A stretch of 37,346 nt of DNA from Schoenoplectus triqueter (GCA_964058805.1 CAXKVV010001667.1:1-37346); one strand, 5' to 3'. Positions 1 through 11,489 are shown, counted from the stretch's first letter. Notes: generated from the letters alone by a model not told the origin. A program made the numbers and translations.

Positions 1-2264
1 CTGGTCGCAACTTTACAAAACTAAGGTTGTATATGTGCTCTGTTTTTTTTCTGTGCAGACCGATTTCTACCATGACTAATTTACAGAGTAAAAAGTTTAC
101 ACAGTAGAAAACTTTCAATATGTGGTTTTTTAAGATCATCATAAATATAAAATTTTTTAACGTGATAAAAATAATGATCTTCATATCCTAAATTTGAAAC
201 TCAAATATATAAAGTCAGATAGTTTGGACTCCATTTCTGCCGAGAAAGTGACTTGTAATGAAGTAGAGGCGCTCTGTTTTGACTTTCTGAAGGTGGAAGA
301 GGCACACTTTGTTTATTTAATAAAAGGGATTCAGTAGCTGTTCGGAAATAAAATATTTAAATTACCAGGAAATTTTAACCAGCAATGTCTCAAATTTGTA
401 TTAATAAGAGATGTACTTTGCACACTTAGAACGTGTGCTTTTCCGTAGAGAGATTAAAAAATTAAAATGCTTTTTTTATATATAAAGATTCAATCAATTA
501 ACACATATTTCAAAATTTACCAAATTTAAAATAGTCTTTCTAAATTACGAATAAGAATTATTGACATATCTTTAATTTTAATTTTTAGATTTTTTTTAAC
601 AAATTTTAACATCGGTTGTCAAATATTCAGATACTCTGATTGTAAATAAACATATTTAATTCCCATTTTAATAAAACAATCAATATAATAATATTTCTAG
701 GAAACGATCTTTAAGTATGTGTTTTGAATTTTCTCCTGCATTTCTGGTTATTTCTTTCCCCCGACCAGTTTACTTCTCCATGGTAGTTGAAATTTAACAA
801 ATAGAAATTAGTGGATAAGGTTTACAAAAATTTAGAGAAAAAAAACAACTAACGGCTACTTCTCCATGTCAATTAGTTGCTAAGGCGGCAACTAAATCAT
901 TTTATGTTGCTATCTAAGTTTAATCTCGAAAAAGATAAGAACGTGTCTTGCTCTGATGTCCTTTTCTTAATTAAGTTCAGAAATTAACTAATTTCACCTA
1001 GATCATCCTCAGGAAAACGCCAAATTCCACGTTGAAAAGTAAACATCAAGAATCGTACCAGCATGTTTTGTTTGAGGTTTATTGCGAAGTATATATTAAT
1101 TATAATATATGACATCTGATAAGTGGTAAATAATATCGACAGCAACAAGCAGTAGCTGACGCCGCCTATGCTGCAGTAATCATGCTAGAGAAAATATCGG
1201 CATGCACTTTGTTACTATCATTTTCTCAAATATGCTGTTAGATAGTATAGTTGTTAATTGTTATAGCCAGCATTATATTTTAATGTACGGTAGCAATAAT
1301 GTTGTATATCCATTTTTCTTTTTATTATTATGGATTTTAGATGCTTTATTTTCCCACTCTCAAATAGAGCAGAGTCACATCAAGTTTGAGATAACCACAT
1401 TTAACTTAATGAGCCAAAAATGTTAGCTTCATATTTTCTAATTAAATTAATGAACGCGTCGAGCTGAATCGTTAATAACTTATTTAATAATTAATAATAT
1501 TTGATACAAATAAATTATTGAACTCTGTTCCGTACATCGATTGAATCACTATATCAATTTTTCAATAATAATAATAAGAATAAGAATCAATGACAATAAT
1601 TTTTTTACATATATCGTAAAATAATTTCATAATATTGAATTATAAGTTATATAATACACTGAAAATTCATAATGAAATAATACAAATAAAAATATTAATA
1701 GTTTAAAGAGCTTAGCAATTCGATCTATTTCTAACTTAAAGTTAGCTCTTTAACTTGATAAGCTTAATTAATAAGCGAGTTAAATTCAAGTTGATCATGA
1801 ACAAGCAATGATCCGCGACAAGATTATTATGTATTGCTCAAGGTGAATTCATTATCCATGACAGATTCGTTTAACAAGGCCTTCGTTCTAAGTCTTCAAT
1901 AGAATTTTGAGCGTTTTGTCATCATCTTTTTCTTAAAATAACCCACGTGGAATAATTTTTTTTGATCTAACGATTTATGCACCATCCAAAATTGATCATG
2001 TTTAACAGTTTAGGTCTGTCATTTGGACATTCAAATTTAAGATACAGATCTGAAACACAGAAAATTTTGTGTTTTCCTAAGCATCATAACCTCATACACG
2101 CAATCTCTTTAATTAAAATGGTTAATTTCCATCAATAATAATAAAATTTAAGTTCATTATGATATATGTAATAGAATCGGCCAAAATCTTGAATTTTCTT
2201 CGACGGATAAATTTTGTACAGACCATGACATATATCCGAAAGAGGAGTAATCAATCAAGCAAAC
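1..2264. other. AT-rich intergenic DNA, no gene seen
   Basis: No reading frame here has plant coding character or a recognisable domain. The longest open stretch (about 1202-1426) is low-complexity and lacks splice context. No terminal inverted repeats or LTR signals were found, and no match to the repeat families elsewhere in the window was noticed. It may hold distal regulatory DNA or decayed repeats. Confidence 0.5.
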
Positions 2265-2703
2265 TTAACAAAATTTCAATTGTACCTCATTTTTTTTTTG
2301 GAAAAAAGGTGTCAAATACCACCGAAACAAGTTGTATTGCAAACTGGTACCGTCAAGATTTAACTTGCTTACTCATAAAAGACCCTAATATTTACCAATG
2401 TATCTATAGATAGAGAGGAGGAAGAAAGCAAAATCGTCTAGATCAAATTTACATGAAAGCGGTGTATTTTCAGCCTAGATACATCTTGAAATATTATTAA
2501 ATTTACAATTCTGCCCTTGATTATGTAGATGAGAGCGATCAAACACGTTAGCCTTGGTCCTATAGTCCATGTTTGATTGGGGGTGTGAAGTTAAGAAGAT
2601 ATAATTGTTTATGTAAAGTTATTATGACATAAGTAAAAATATTTTTATTTAAAGCAAATGAAAGAATAAAATAGTATATTATATATTATCTAATTATATT
2701 AAA

Positions 2704-2723
2704 ATGATGATGATGATGATGAT
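2704..2723. repeat. ATG/GAT trinucleotide microsatellite
   Basis: A run of six to seven ATG repeats, directly visible. It sits at the edge of the unit-1-specific insertion, in otherwise AT-rich sequence. Confidence 0.9.
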
Positions 2724-3124
2724 TAATATTATTGTTGCTGTTAGCCTGTTATTGTTATTATTATTACAACAATAACTAATGATAATAAAGTATTTTTAAA
2801 CCATTATAATGTTAATAAATGCATAGTAATATAATATCATAACAATATTATTGTTGTTATTATTTTATGAATTGTGAGTTCCATAGATGAATAATTTAAG
2901 GAACCTCTCTCCATAGTTAGTGAGTCATAAATCCACTTTTTTCTTTCGCATCTTTTTTTAGTTATTCATATTTTGTTAATAAGATCTAAAAATAGTATAT
3001 AAAATATGTAATGTTTTGTTACATATTGTATTATAAAAAAATATAATTTTATGTTCAGAAAGAGAGTTAGAATTATGACACATCATTCATATTTTTTACC
3101 ATTGATTTTGTTCTCCATCTTCAT

Positions 3125-3373
3125 TTATCTCGAAAAGTCAGGAATCTCTACTCGAAGACCGCCATTCCAACTTTGTTCACGAGGATTATTTCAGTCTCGG
3201 TTGTCATTGTTATTATTCTCTCGATTTTGGTTGTCATTATGAGGATAATTGTTATGTGGATGTGGAGGTAAATCAAGACATGCTACAAGGTCGATAAGTA
3301 GCTGTATGGTTTGTTGTTGAGCTTGTATGTTTTGTTGTTGATTTTGCTGAGCTACTTCATGAGCTTGTCGCAT
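3125..3373 (-). pseudogene. Broken gag N-terminus of a Ty3/gypsy-type retroelement
   Basis: On the minus strand, about 60 codons rich in Q and N (from MRQAHEVAQQNQQQ at 3373) run to a stop at 3191. In another frame just downstream the peptide NPRE-QSWNGG-LRVEIPDFSR is readable before a stop at 3125. The words VEIP-F after a Q/N-rich stretch are typical of the start of the plant Ty3/gypsy gag capsid region (IPEF or IPDF, then an EEFLDWL-like motif, missing here). The frame is therefore shifted and truncated, and no protease, RT or integrase follows. It lies about 130 bp inside a primer-binding site, where gag is expected. No functional protein can be made. Confidence 0.7.
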
Positions 3374-3501
3374 CTCATCAAAAATAGCTTGAAGATTTGG
3401 ATCTATCGTTGGTTAATGGTAAGGCTGTGAACTAGATTGTTGATGATAGGTGGATGTCGGAGATACAACTTCACGCAAGCGCAAAGGTGGTTGTCGAACT
3501 T

Positions 3502-3513
3502 GCTCTGATACCA
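3502..3513 (-). other. Retrotransposon primer-binding site (initiator-Met tRNA)
   Basis: The minus strand reads TGGTATCAGAGC, the classic plant retroelement site complementary to the 3' end of initiator methionine tRNA. It would prime minus-strand cDNA synthesis. It lies 2 bp inside the LTR end and upstream of the gag remnant. Confidence 0.88.
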
Positions 3514-4282
3514 CTTGATGCAATCTTGGTCTCAAATTCAAACTCAGCTAGTGACGAACTAGGATAACTGATTTAGTGGAATAGAAATAAGGAAAATATG
3601 AGGATCAAGAGATAGCAAGAGAAATTTCCAAAAAAATAAAGTTTATATTGATCAAAGTTCATCTTTTACAAATGACATAACCTTCTTTTATAGACTACAA
3701 GTGCCTTGGAGTTAAAAATAAAAAAATATAAATGCTATTAAAGATAATACATGAAATTAAATGCATAAAATAAACTATTCTAGATGAATCTAATAAATTA
3801 CTTAGAAAATGATGATACATTAATCTATTAAATAATGAACTTAAAAAATATTGACTAATTAATATCATCTTAGAAATGTTTAAAGTGGGCCCGCAGTCAA
3901 AAATCTTTTGGATCCGGAACCGAATCTGACTCGGATCGGTCTATGTCACGACATGTATATAAAAAATAGAAGAAGTGACGACATGTACTCGGCCATTCTG
4001 TATTTTGAAATTCATCTCTTCGTTCTCTTAGATATTTAATTTGACATAATTATTTGCTTCACTAAAAAAATTCGGGTTAAATATATATGCTTAATTGTTA
4101 ACTGAAATAGTTTGTCTGTTACTCATTATGTAGGTTTAATTATCTCTCCAGAAACAGAGTCTCGTATTCTCACCCACGTGATAATATCTCCAACAGAACA
4201 AAGATGAACAGATAAATAATTACAAAGGTGAATGCTACATGCCACTCGTAATGTTATATTTGAAGACATTTAAGTACACACT

Positions 4283-4904
4283 TGACATGATGGTATGGAT
4301 GAAGTCAGAATTTTAGATTGAGAGAGGGCAAGACTAGAGGTATCAGATATTTACTACAAAGTAAAAAATATTATAGAATAGATATACAAATTTTTGAATT
4401 TTTTACAAAATTATACCTGATTTTCGGACATTTTTGAAAAATTGAGGGGAGGCAGCCCCTGGATCAAGACTCAAGAGATGCATGGCCCGAGGTGATTTTT
4501 TTTTATAACCAACCATATCAAATAAAAAATTGGAGGGTCCGAGCTAAATTTTGTGGTTGAAAGAAGAGTGATTAGTCATCTTTGAATTCACATTCAACAG
4601 TGAGTTTTGTGATAGAAATCATCTAGAGTCTCTCTCCAATTTGTTTTAAAACCAGAATAAAAAAAATAGAGAGTTCATTTCATTTTGGATTCTAGGTGAA
4701 ATTTTGTGATTGAAAGGGGAGTGATTAGTCACTTTTGATCATTCATAAGTGAGTATTGTAGCAGAATTTATCTAGGACTCGGAAAAAAAAAAGTTGGAGG
4801 GCTCTATATTTTATTTCGAGTCCTTCAGTAAGTTGAAAAGAAATGGATACTCATGTGAGATTTAGATAAAAAAAAGTTTTCTTAATAGTAAAAAATTATG
4901 ATAT
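4283..4904. repeat. Unit-1-specific insertion with an internal direct repeat
   Basis: This stretch has no counterpart in unit 2 and no coding content. Within it, 4545-4632 and 4699-4777 are diverged direct repeats sharing AAATTTTGTG-TTGAAAG and GAGTGATTAGTCA, then AGTGAGT and ATCTAG. The offset is about 154 bp. The element type was not recognised. Confidence 0.6.
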
Positions 4905-5302
4905 AGGCGTTAATTGAGTAATTTTTTTATTATCTCCAACTAGATAATTAGTTTAATATGTGTATTATAATATAATTATATTCGCTTGTATCGTTCATAT
5001 ATTATTGGAAATGTTAACGAAAACATTTATATTATGGGAGGCTATTTGATATCCCCTGGTTTTGTTTGCTATTCAACAAGATCCAGAAAACTATTTTTCG
5101 AAGAATCTGTTTTTTCACCTGTTCACTTGATCTTGAAATTATTTTTCATGGAAACAAGTTTTTCGAATTTCCCTGAAAATCACCCTTTTCTTTTTCTCCT
5201 TTTTTTTTAGAGTGAAGGGAAACAAAAATGATTTTTTTTTTGACACATTGCCTCAATCTCCTCTGCGGCGTACTTAGTTGGGTAATCTCCTCTCCCGCGT
5301 GT

Positions 5303-5801
5303 AGGGCAGCACAAAAAGCTCATGGTTTATGACTCGTTCTAGTTTGGCTCGATATTTTTATGGCTCGGCTCAAGTTCAGCTCGATTTTTTATTAGTTCAG
5401 CTCGAGTTTGAATTCATTATTATTTTCAATAGCTCATCTTGATTCGACCCGTCAATAGCTCGTTAATATTTTAAAATCAACAAAATATAAATAAATTAAT
5501 TAATATATTTATAAAAAATAAGAAAAATATATTTATTTATGTTATAATTATGATGATAATATAAAAATATTAATTATTTTTTAAATTTTTATTATAAAAT
5601 TAATAAAATATTAGTTATATGAACTCTCATTATTTATAATTATATTAAAATAAATATAATAATTATAATAATTGAGCTCATATGGAATTCAAACTCGGCT
5701 CGAGTTTGAATCAGTTCGGCTCAATTTCAGCTCGATTTTATTCTAACTCAGTTCTAACTAGATTCGATTTGAGGACTTAGCTCAGCTGATAGACAGTCTC
5801 C
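5303..5801. mobile_element. GCTCG-rich hAT-like non-autonomous element
   Basis: The 499-bp insert has ends full of GCTCGA/TCGAGC words in inverted orientation (GGCTCGATATTTTTATGGCTC near the left, ATTCAAACTCGGCTCGAGTTTG near the right) around an AT-rich core. An 8-bp direct repeat, CCGCGTGT, flanks it at 5295-5302 and 5802-5809, the hAT size. Unit 2 keeps an uninterrupted version of the site near 9836-9860 (CTCCTCACCTGCGAG then TTTATTTCTTCC). Terminal inverted repeats are weak, so the superfamily call rests on target-site size and general resemblance to GCTCG-type plant elements. Confidence 0.68.
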
Positions 5802-6685
5802 CCGCGTGTTTCTTTCTTCGTCCAGCCCGCCTTCAGTCTTCTCTCGTCTATGTGAAAACTCGACACGTCGTCTCTTTTTTCTCCCTTAGTATTTGACTGT
5901 CGTAACAATATAAAAAATCGCTCTGTGTTTTGAAGAACACTCTAGGTGATCCTCTGTTTTTTTTCCTTTCATAATTTTAATTGTGAGGTGTGAGGGATGT
6001 TTAATCTCAAATGAAATTAATGTGTTAAAATGTGCCCATTTTGTTTCATGCATGTGGTTCTCCCATGAAACAATGAAAACATTTCTTAAAATATGCCCGT
6101 TTTGTTTCATGCATGTGCTTTATTACTCTTGATGTCCTGTGGTTGGGCACCAGTAAGATGAACTCGAATCTGCTGTTAAAAAAATAACTAATTAAATTTA
6201 TTTGTTTCTCTCTCCTCTCTTTTATTTCTCTCTCTTGTGGATAATTCAAATCCGTTGATTTTTTTTAATCCGAGGGCTCTGCTCGGGATATGCACAGTAA
6301 TTGAGAATTTTGGAAAGAAATAAAAAAAATATTAATTTTATTTTGGTTGGATTTTACTCTTTTTAAAGAATTTTCATTAAGAGCTCTTGATGAATTTGTT
6401 AAATTCTACATGTTAGTTGCTATTTTAATTTCTGAGTTGGAGGAAGATTTCTAAGTTGAAAATTATGAAGGAGAGTTACTAACATAAAAACTCGTTCTAA
6501 ATACCGGTAAATTAGCAATGAAGAAGAGAAATTACTGTTCTAATAGTAATCGAGAACGCTAAATTTCTGACATAGTGGACCCCACTTTTAGAATTAAAAT
6601 ATATTTTAGGGTTCTAGCACTGTAGAGGAATTGCATTTTTTTTGAATTAATTTGCTTTATTATAATCTATTGACTAAAGAATTTG

Positions 6686-7033
6686 ACTACGGTGCTACAG
6701 GTAGCACAGATGATCCGTGTATTATGGATCGGTTTAATGTTTTCAAAATTTAAATGGTCAATCCGACTGCACAAAATGATTTTCACATAGACCAAGTTTT
6801 ATATTTTCAAGATGTTTAAATATTTCTTATATAGTTAGAAAATCACTTGATTTAATTATTTGAATCATTAAAAAAGTAAATTTTTAACTATTTAAAAATA
6901 ATAAAAAATATTTAATTTAATTTACAATTAGATTTTTCATACAAAAATTATTTTCAGTGGTCAAATAGACAATTTAAATTTTAAAATAAAAAATTCTAAC
7001 ACAAATCATCTATGTCACATATAACACTAGCCC
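6686..7033. mobile_element. Foldback MITE
   Basis: The ends are imperfect inverted repeats. The left end reads GGTGCTAC-AGGTAGCACAGATGATCCGTGT and the right end, on the other strand, reads GGGCTAGTGTTATATGTGACATAGATGATTTGTGT. The interior is AT-rich. The internal words AAATGGTCAATCCGA and ATAGTTAGAAAATCACTTGA resemble the foldback at 19995-20365. It has no coding capacity and is absent from the matching place in unit 2. No clear target-site duplication was seen, so the limits are approximate. Confidence 0.6.
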
Positions 7034-7312
7034 AATTGTTAATGAAAAGCTTGTTATTTCTTCCCGCTTCACCGAGTAAATTATCCGATAAATTTGAGCA
7101 TTGACTAGAAACAGTATCAGAAATTGCACTGTGTTCTTGATACCGCTTGCCAGCAACAACACTGCTTTTTTTTAATTGTTTTTTTTTTTGAGATATCTGC
7201 TGCTTTCAATCAAGTACATTATTATATAAGTTTATTATATGATACTATTTTATTATATGATACTATACAATTCATAAAGAAAGAAAGAAGAAATCAGAGG
7301 GACCAACGTCGT

Positions 7313-7668
7313 GGCTCCAAATCTGTTGTTATTTTTGTAGAAGAATAGAATTCCGTTATTTATTAAAAAAAAATTTAAAATAATTAATTTTATAAATATG
7401 TTTTTATATTTGTTGATTGATACACAGTCAAGTTTCATATAATTATATTAATGTTTGATACTTCATCAAAGATTATCATGTTTGATACTAATGTTTGCAA
7501 CAGTTCTAAATTAACGATTTTTGATGGACTATCAAACGGTTAATAAATTATATAAAATTTGACATACTATCATATAAATGAAAGAACATATTTATAAAAA
7601 AAAATATATTTTTTTTGAAATAAATAATATTATCCTATTCTTCAAAAATAACAGCAGATTTGAAGCCT
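7313..7668. mobile_element. Mutator-type foldback MITE with decayed 9-bp target duplication
   Basis: The long arms fold back on each other: GGCTCCAAATCTGTTGTTAT on the left and AGGCTTCAAATCTGCTGTTA on the right (other strand). Flanking 9-mers are CAACGTCGT (7304-7312) and CAACATCAT (7669-7677). They differ only by two G-to-A changes at CpG sites. Unit 2 keeps the empty site CAATATCAT at 12885-12893. There is no coding capacity. The 9-bp size points to a Mutator-like transposase acting in trans. Confidence 0.75.
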
Positions 7669-8069
7669 CAACATCATATACAAAAATGGTACACTGGGCC
7701 ACTGGCATTGTGCCAGTTTGTACTCATCTGACAATCACCGGCAACGTGCTAATTAGTTTGAACAAGTGTTAATTCAAAGCTTGTCATGTTTAGCAATTTA
7801 AGCTGCTTCAGGCTTCAATCCCGTTCAGATTTGAATTATTCCAATCCCATCATTTCACAAGCAATCTGATGATTTTACTCGGGAGCTTTTCAGTTTATTT
7901 TCCTTTCAACTAAACAAATGAAAAGAAAACTATACTCTTTTTTCTGTACAAATGAATGCAAAAAAAAAAAATCTATTCTTTCGAATTTTTATTTTCCAAT
8001 TAAAATATTTTTTCTAACCCTTTCCGTGCAAAATAAACAGGATAATAATAAATATTTTCAATCTTGAAA

Positions 8070-8079
<10 letters not shown>

Positions 8080-8109
<30 letters not shown>
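8080..8109. repeat. (TA)n microsatellite, unit 1 only
   Basis: About 15 TA repeats. The matching place in unit 2 reads GAATATAGATATTC with no expansion, so the tract grew, or was lost from the other copy, after duplication. Confidence 0.92.
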
Positions 8110-8112
<3 letters not shown>

Positions 8113-8768
8113 AACATTAATGAATTTGGAATTTTATTATAATAATACTTGATCTGAGTCCAATACATCGAGAACCGTACTCATATCATATGTGGCGTAT
8201 CAGCTGTATGCAAATCGTGTTACGAAATATCATTTATAATATACATGCAATAATCCTCATTTTTTCTCTTTCATAATTTTTATAGTGAGGTGTGATATGG
8301 AAGTTCAATCTCAAATGAAGTTAAGATTTCAATTGTTCCACTTTCTTTCTGGAAAAAAACGCCAAATACCACCGATTTCTTATTGAAACAAATTGTAGTA
8401 TTACAACCAGGTACAGATTAAGGTTTAACCTGCTTGCTCCTAAAATACCCTAATATTTACCAATCTATCTATAGAGAGGAGAGGAGGAAGAAGGCAAATG
8501 CTTGAAGCAAAATCGTCTAGATCAAATTTACATGAAAGCGGTGTATTTTCAGTCTAGATGTTTCTATAAATACTATTATATTTACAATGTTGCCCTTGAT
8601 TATTTAGATGAGAGTTATCAAGAGCATCTTAGCCCTGGTCCTTTAGCCATGTTTGATTGGGTGTAAAGTTATGGAAGTATAATTATTTATGTAATACTAT
8701 GATAATATGTGATAAAATATTTGTGTTCAATTAATCAAATGGAAGAAAAAAAAAGTATATTATATAAT

Positions 8769-9151
8769 GAGCTACAACATGTTATAGTGATTTGTGAAAT
8801 ATAGTTGGGGTGGTGTTTCGAATTCAAATTTTTAATTTTAGATTAGATACATAAGTCTAAACCGTTTAATTTATTTTTCATATAAAAATATCTTGGTAAA
8901 TTAAATTATATATCTTTCGGGATTGGTTTGCTATTTTTTCGAATTGGTGAAAAAATAATTTGATCTTCGGATTGATTCTCTCATGATTTGAAAAATAGCA
9001 AATTCATTTTAAAAAAATATAAAATTTAATTTGCTAATATATTCATATGAAGATTAGACCGAACAGTTCGATCATATTTAGTTTGAAATTAAATATTCAC
9101 ATTCAAAATACCGCCCCAACTATGCATCACGAATAACTATAGCACTAACTC
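8769..9151. mobile_element. Foldback MITE with perfect 9-bp target duplication
   Basis: The 383-bp foldback is flanked by TTATATAAT at 8760-8768 and 9152-9160. Its ends start GAGCTACAACATGTTATAG and, on the other strand, GAGTTAGTGCTATAG. The arms continue with ATAGTTGGGGTGGTGTTTCGAA against ATAGTTGGGGCGGTATTTTGAA. A 9-bp duplication and a GAG start fit a Mutator-like origin. Non-coding, and present only in unit 2. Confidence 0.8.
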
Positions 9152-9700
9152 TTATATAATTATATTTGAAGACATTAAGTACCTTGGGCAGGGCGGGACC
9201 GTGAGCCTTTTCCCATTCCATAGTAGGCATTACTTGAGTAATGTTTTTTTATTATCACAAACTTAGATAATTAGTTTAAGAAAATTCATTATTGTTAATA
9301 TGTGCATTATGATATAATATAATTATATCCGCTTGTATCATTCATAAACTATTAGAAAATTTAACAAAAACATTTATTTTATCCAAACCTATTTGAAATC
9401 TAATCGGTCCGTTCGTTTGCTATTAAAACAGACTCAGAAAACTAGTTTTCATAGAATCTGTTTTTTTTTCACCCGTTCATTTGATTTTGAAACTGTTTTC
9501 CGAGGAAAGTTGTTTTTTCAAATTTCACTAAAAACCACACTTTTCGTTTTCCGTTTTTTAAAGGAAAACGAAAATAAAAATCTTGACACAGCGACTCATC
9601 ACCACTCCAGCGTGTATGGTCCGTGCAACCGGATACGCATCCTCTCATGAGAATTTTCAAAGGTTAATTATAACGTTTCGTTTTAATCATAACGGAAAAT

Positions 9701-9779
9701 TTTAAATATGAATTTTGTTATATGAGAGGTTTATTGCTGAATTTAAATATGAATTTTGTTATATGAGAGGTTTATTGCT
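9701..9779. repeat. 41-bp tandem duplication
   Basis: Two near-identical adjacent copies (9701-9741 and 9742-9779) contain AATATGAATTTTGTTATATG and AGAGGTTTATTGCT. No function is suggested. Confidence 0.9.
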
Positions 9780-10037
9780 AAAAAATACTTCATCTGAATT
9801 TTTTTTTTTGCTGTGATGTTGTTTCTCGTGTAACCTCCTCACCTGCGAGTTTATTTCTTCCTCCATCTGTCTTCAGTCTTCTAATCTCTCCTCTCTATGA
9901 AAACTCGACAAGTAGTCTCCTCCTCCTTTCTCCCTTTGTATTTGATTGTGGTAACAATATTAGAAATCGCACTGAGCTTTGAGGAGCACTGTAGGCAATC
10001 ATCATTTTTTTTTCTCTTCCATAATTTTTGTTGTGGG

Positions 10038-11049
10038 TAAAATAATCTCTCTTTTTTATATTTGGAAAGATATTATCTATATAAAATATATAATGGGTAA
10101 AAAAAACTAATATCTCTCCATTTTGAAATGGAGTTGTTTCAGTTTCACAATTGGTGACAGTAGGATCTTCGCGGATTATTGAGTTTGGGGAATAAATTAA
10201 TTTTTGGCATAATATTTTGTCTAGAAATTCTTCTCTTGCGCATCAGTTTTCCGCTTTGTTCTCTAAAATTAGAAAAGACATTGTTTCTTTAGCTCAAGTG
10301 TGGAATGGGGGGCATTTTAAGCTATTTTTAACTAGGAGACTTTCTAACATTGCTCGAAGAGAGAATTCACAGATTTTGGGTATATTGCTTCTGGGTTTAT
10401 ATTGTTGCTTCTCAATATCAATTTTTAAATTTTAGAGGTGTGAAACTACATTGGATAGAATCAATTTGGGATCTTAAAATTCGGCTGAAGGTGAATCTAT
10501 TCTTTTGGTTAGTGTTGTACGTGCATTTTGGACTGCTTTTAATTTGCATAATACAAGATCATTGTGGGTTGATTCTTCTTCTATTGATGATTTTTTTTCA
10601 TATCCATGTGGTTTGAGTAGAGATAATAGGAAATATTTGCTGGCTTTGTTTCTGCTTTCTGTTGGGGCATTTGGAACGAGAGAAATAAATAAATTTTCAA
10701 GGGGGATTCTGATACGAGAGCGAATATCTTATTTCACACCATCTAGTGATATTGATCTTCTAGATTGATTTGTGGGAGGCCATTGACACTCACTCGGCTA
10801 ATGTGGTTGCATTTGATCATTTGCTTGTTTGACTTAGTTCTGTTATTTGGTGCAAGATACTCAAGTATTTGTTGTTATTTGACTTAGCTCTATTGCTTTT
10901 GTGTATATTCTAACTTTTGAGCCTTTTTCATTTTTTTTCTTTTTTTTTTGTATGGCTGATCATAATGTTTGATTGGTCTTATAAAACATTGTATGATACT
11001 TTCGAGAAGAAATGAAAGCAGGTAACTATTATTACTTCCAAAAAATATA
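10038..11049 (+). mobile_element. 5'-truncated L1-type LINE (3' end)
   Basis: This insert interrupts a block that is continuous in unit 1 (near 5985). It holds the C-terminal part of a LINE ORF2, a non-coding T-rich tail and a short A-rich 3' end (CCAAAAAATATATA). Truncation at the 5' side is typical of target-primed reverse transcription. Flanks TTGTTGTGGG (left) and ATATAGTGAGG (right) may be a decayed target duplication. It is inactive. Confidence 0.75.
10160..10770 (+). pseudogene. Degenerate LINE ORF2 C-terminus (post-RT region and zf-RVT)
   Basis: Shifting between frames, the peptides SRIIEF, then SSLAHQFSALFSKIRKDI-VSLAQVWNGGHFKLFLTRRL, then SIWDLKIRLKVNLFFWLVL, then NRKYLLALFLLSVGAFGTRE-INKFSRG can be read. 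They follow the order seen in plant L1-like ORF2: the stretch after the RT domain (GSRIRFW, P-LF-L, VA-VW), the zf-RVT region (W-L-IPLKVK-F-WL), and the C-terminal L--WAIW--RN--F motif. Frame changes and stops split it into at least three pieces. The endonuclease and the RT catalytic YADD region are absent, so it is not functional. Confidence 0.72.
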
Positions 11050-11489
11050 TATAGTGAGGTGTGATGGAAGTTAATTCTCAAATGAAATTATGATGTTAAA
11101 AAGCTCCTTTTGTTTCACGCATGTGGTTCTCCCATGGAACGAGGAAAACTATGCTTTTGATTTATTACTCTCGACGTCGTCTGGTTGGGAACCAAGAAGA
11201 GGATAGTACAGTAATTGGAAATTTTGAGAAGCAACGAAAGAATATTATTTTTGTTAACGTTAAATTTTATTCGTCATTACTCATAGAGCAGCTCCAATGA
11301 ACAAATATTTTTTAAAATAGAAAAATATTTTTTTTCGCATAATCTCGCATGTACTGATTTTTCCATGATAAAGCAAAGTCCAAATTTTTTGGTGCTAGGT
11401 GGGTGGTCCGAAAAAAAAAACTCGCACAAATTTTTTTCCCACCAAAATATCACACTATTTATGTTAAAAAAAATATTCGGCTCATTTTT

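Larger units (their letters stand above)
3100..3889 (-). mobile_element. 5' fragment of a Ty3/gypsy-like LTR retrotransposon (LTR + PBS + gag start)
   Basis: Read on the minus strand, an LTR of roughly 370 bp (about 3889 down to 3516) has a TATA-like CTATAAAAG at 3693-3685 and ends in CATCA. Two bases later comes the primer-binding site, then a gag remnant. Only the 5' end remains: pol and the 3' LTR are missing, and homology is lost near 3100. The element is absent from duplication unit 2, so it either inserted after the duplication or was lost from unit 2. The outer LTR end (near 3889, TGCGGGCCC on the minus strand) is approximate. Confidence 0.72.
2265..8253 (+). repeat. Tandem segmental duplication, unit 1
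   Basis: This is the first of two direct, diverged copies of a segment of about 6 kb. Blocks found in the same order in unit 2 are 2265-2690 (matches 8318-8768), 4250-4280 (9150-9180), 4905-5290 (9228-9620), 5810-6135 (9845-10037 plus 11050-11170), 6480-6680 (12060-12255), 7040-7312 (12650-12893) and 7669-8253 (12894-14234). The most similar stretch is around 2440-2475, with the shared words AAAATCGTCTAGATCAAATT and CATGAAAGCGGTGTATTTTC. Material present only here (Ty3/gypsy fragment, hAT-like element, foldback MITEs) explains the gaps. Block limits are by eye. Confidence 0.85.

Noticed and set aside
1140..1260. Small alanine-rich open stretch (AVADAAYAAVIMLEKI) that might be an exon
   Set aside because: It is closed by stops on both sides within about 35 codons, lacks convincing splice sites and has no neighbour exon.
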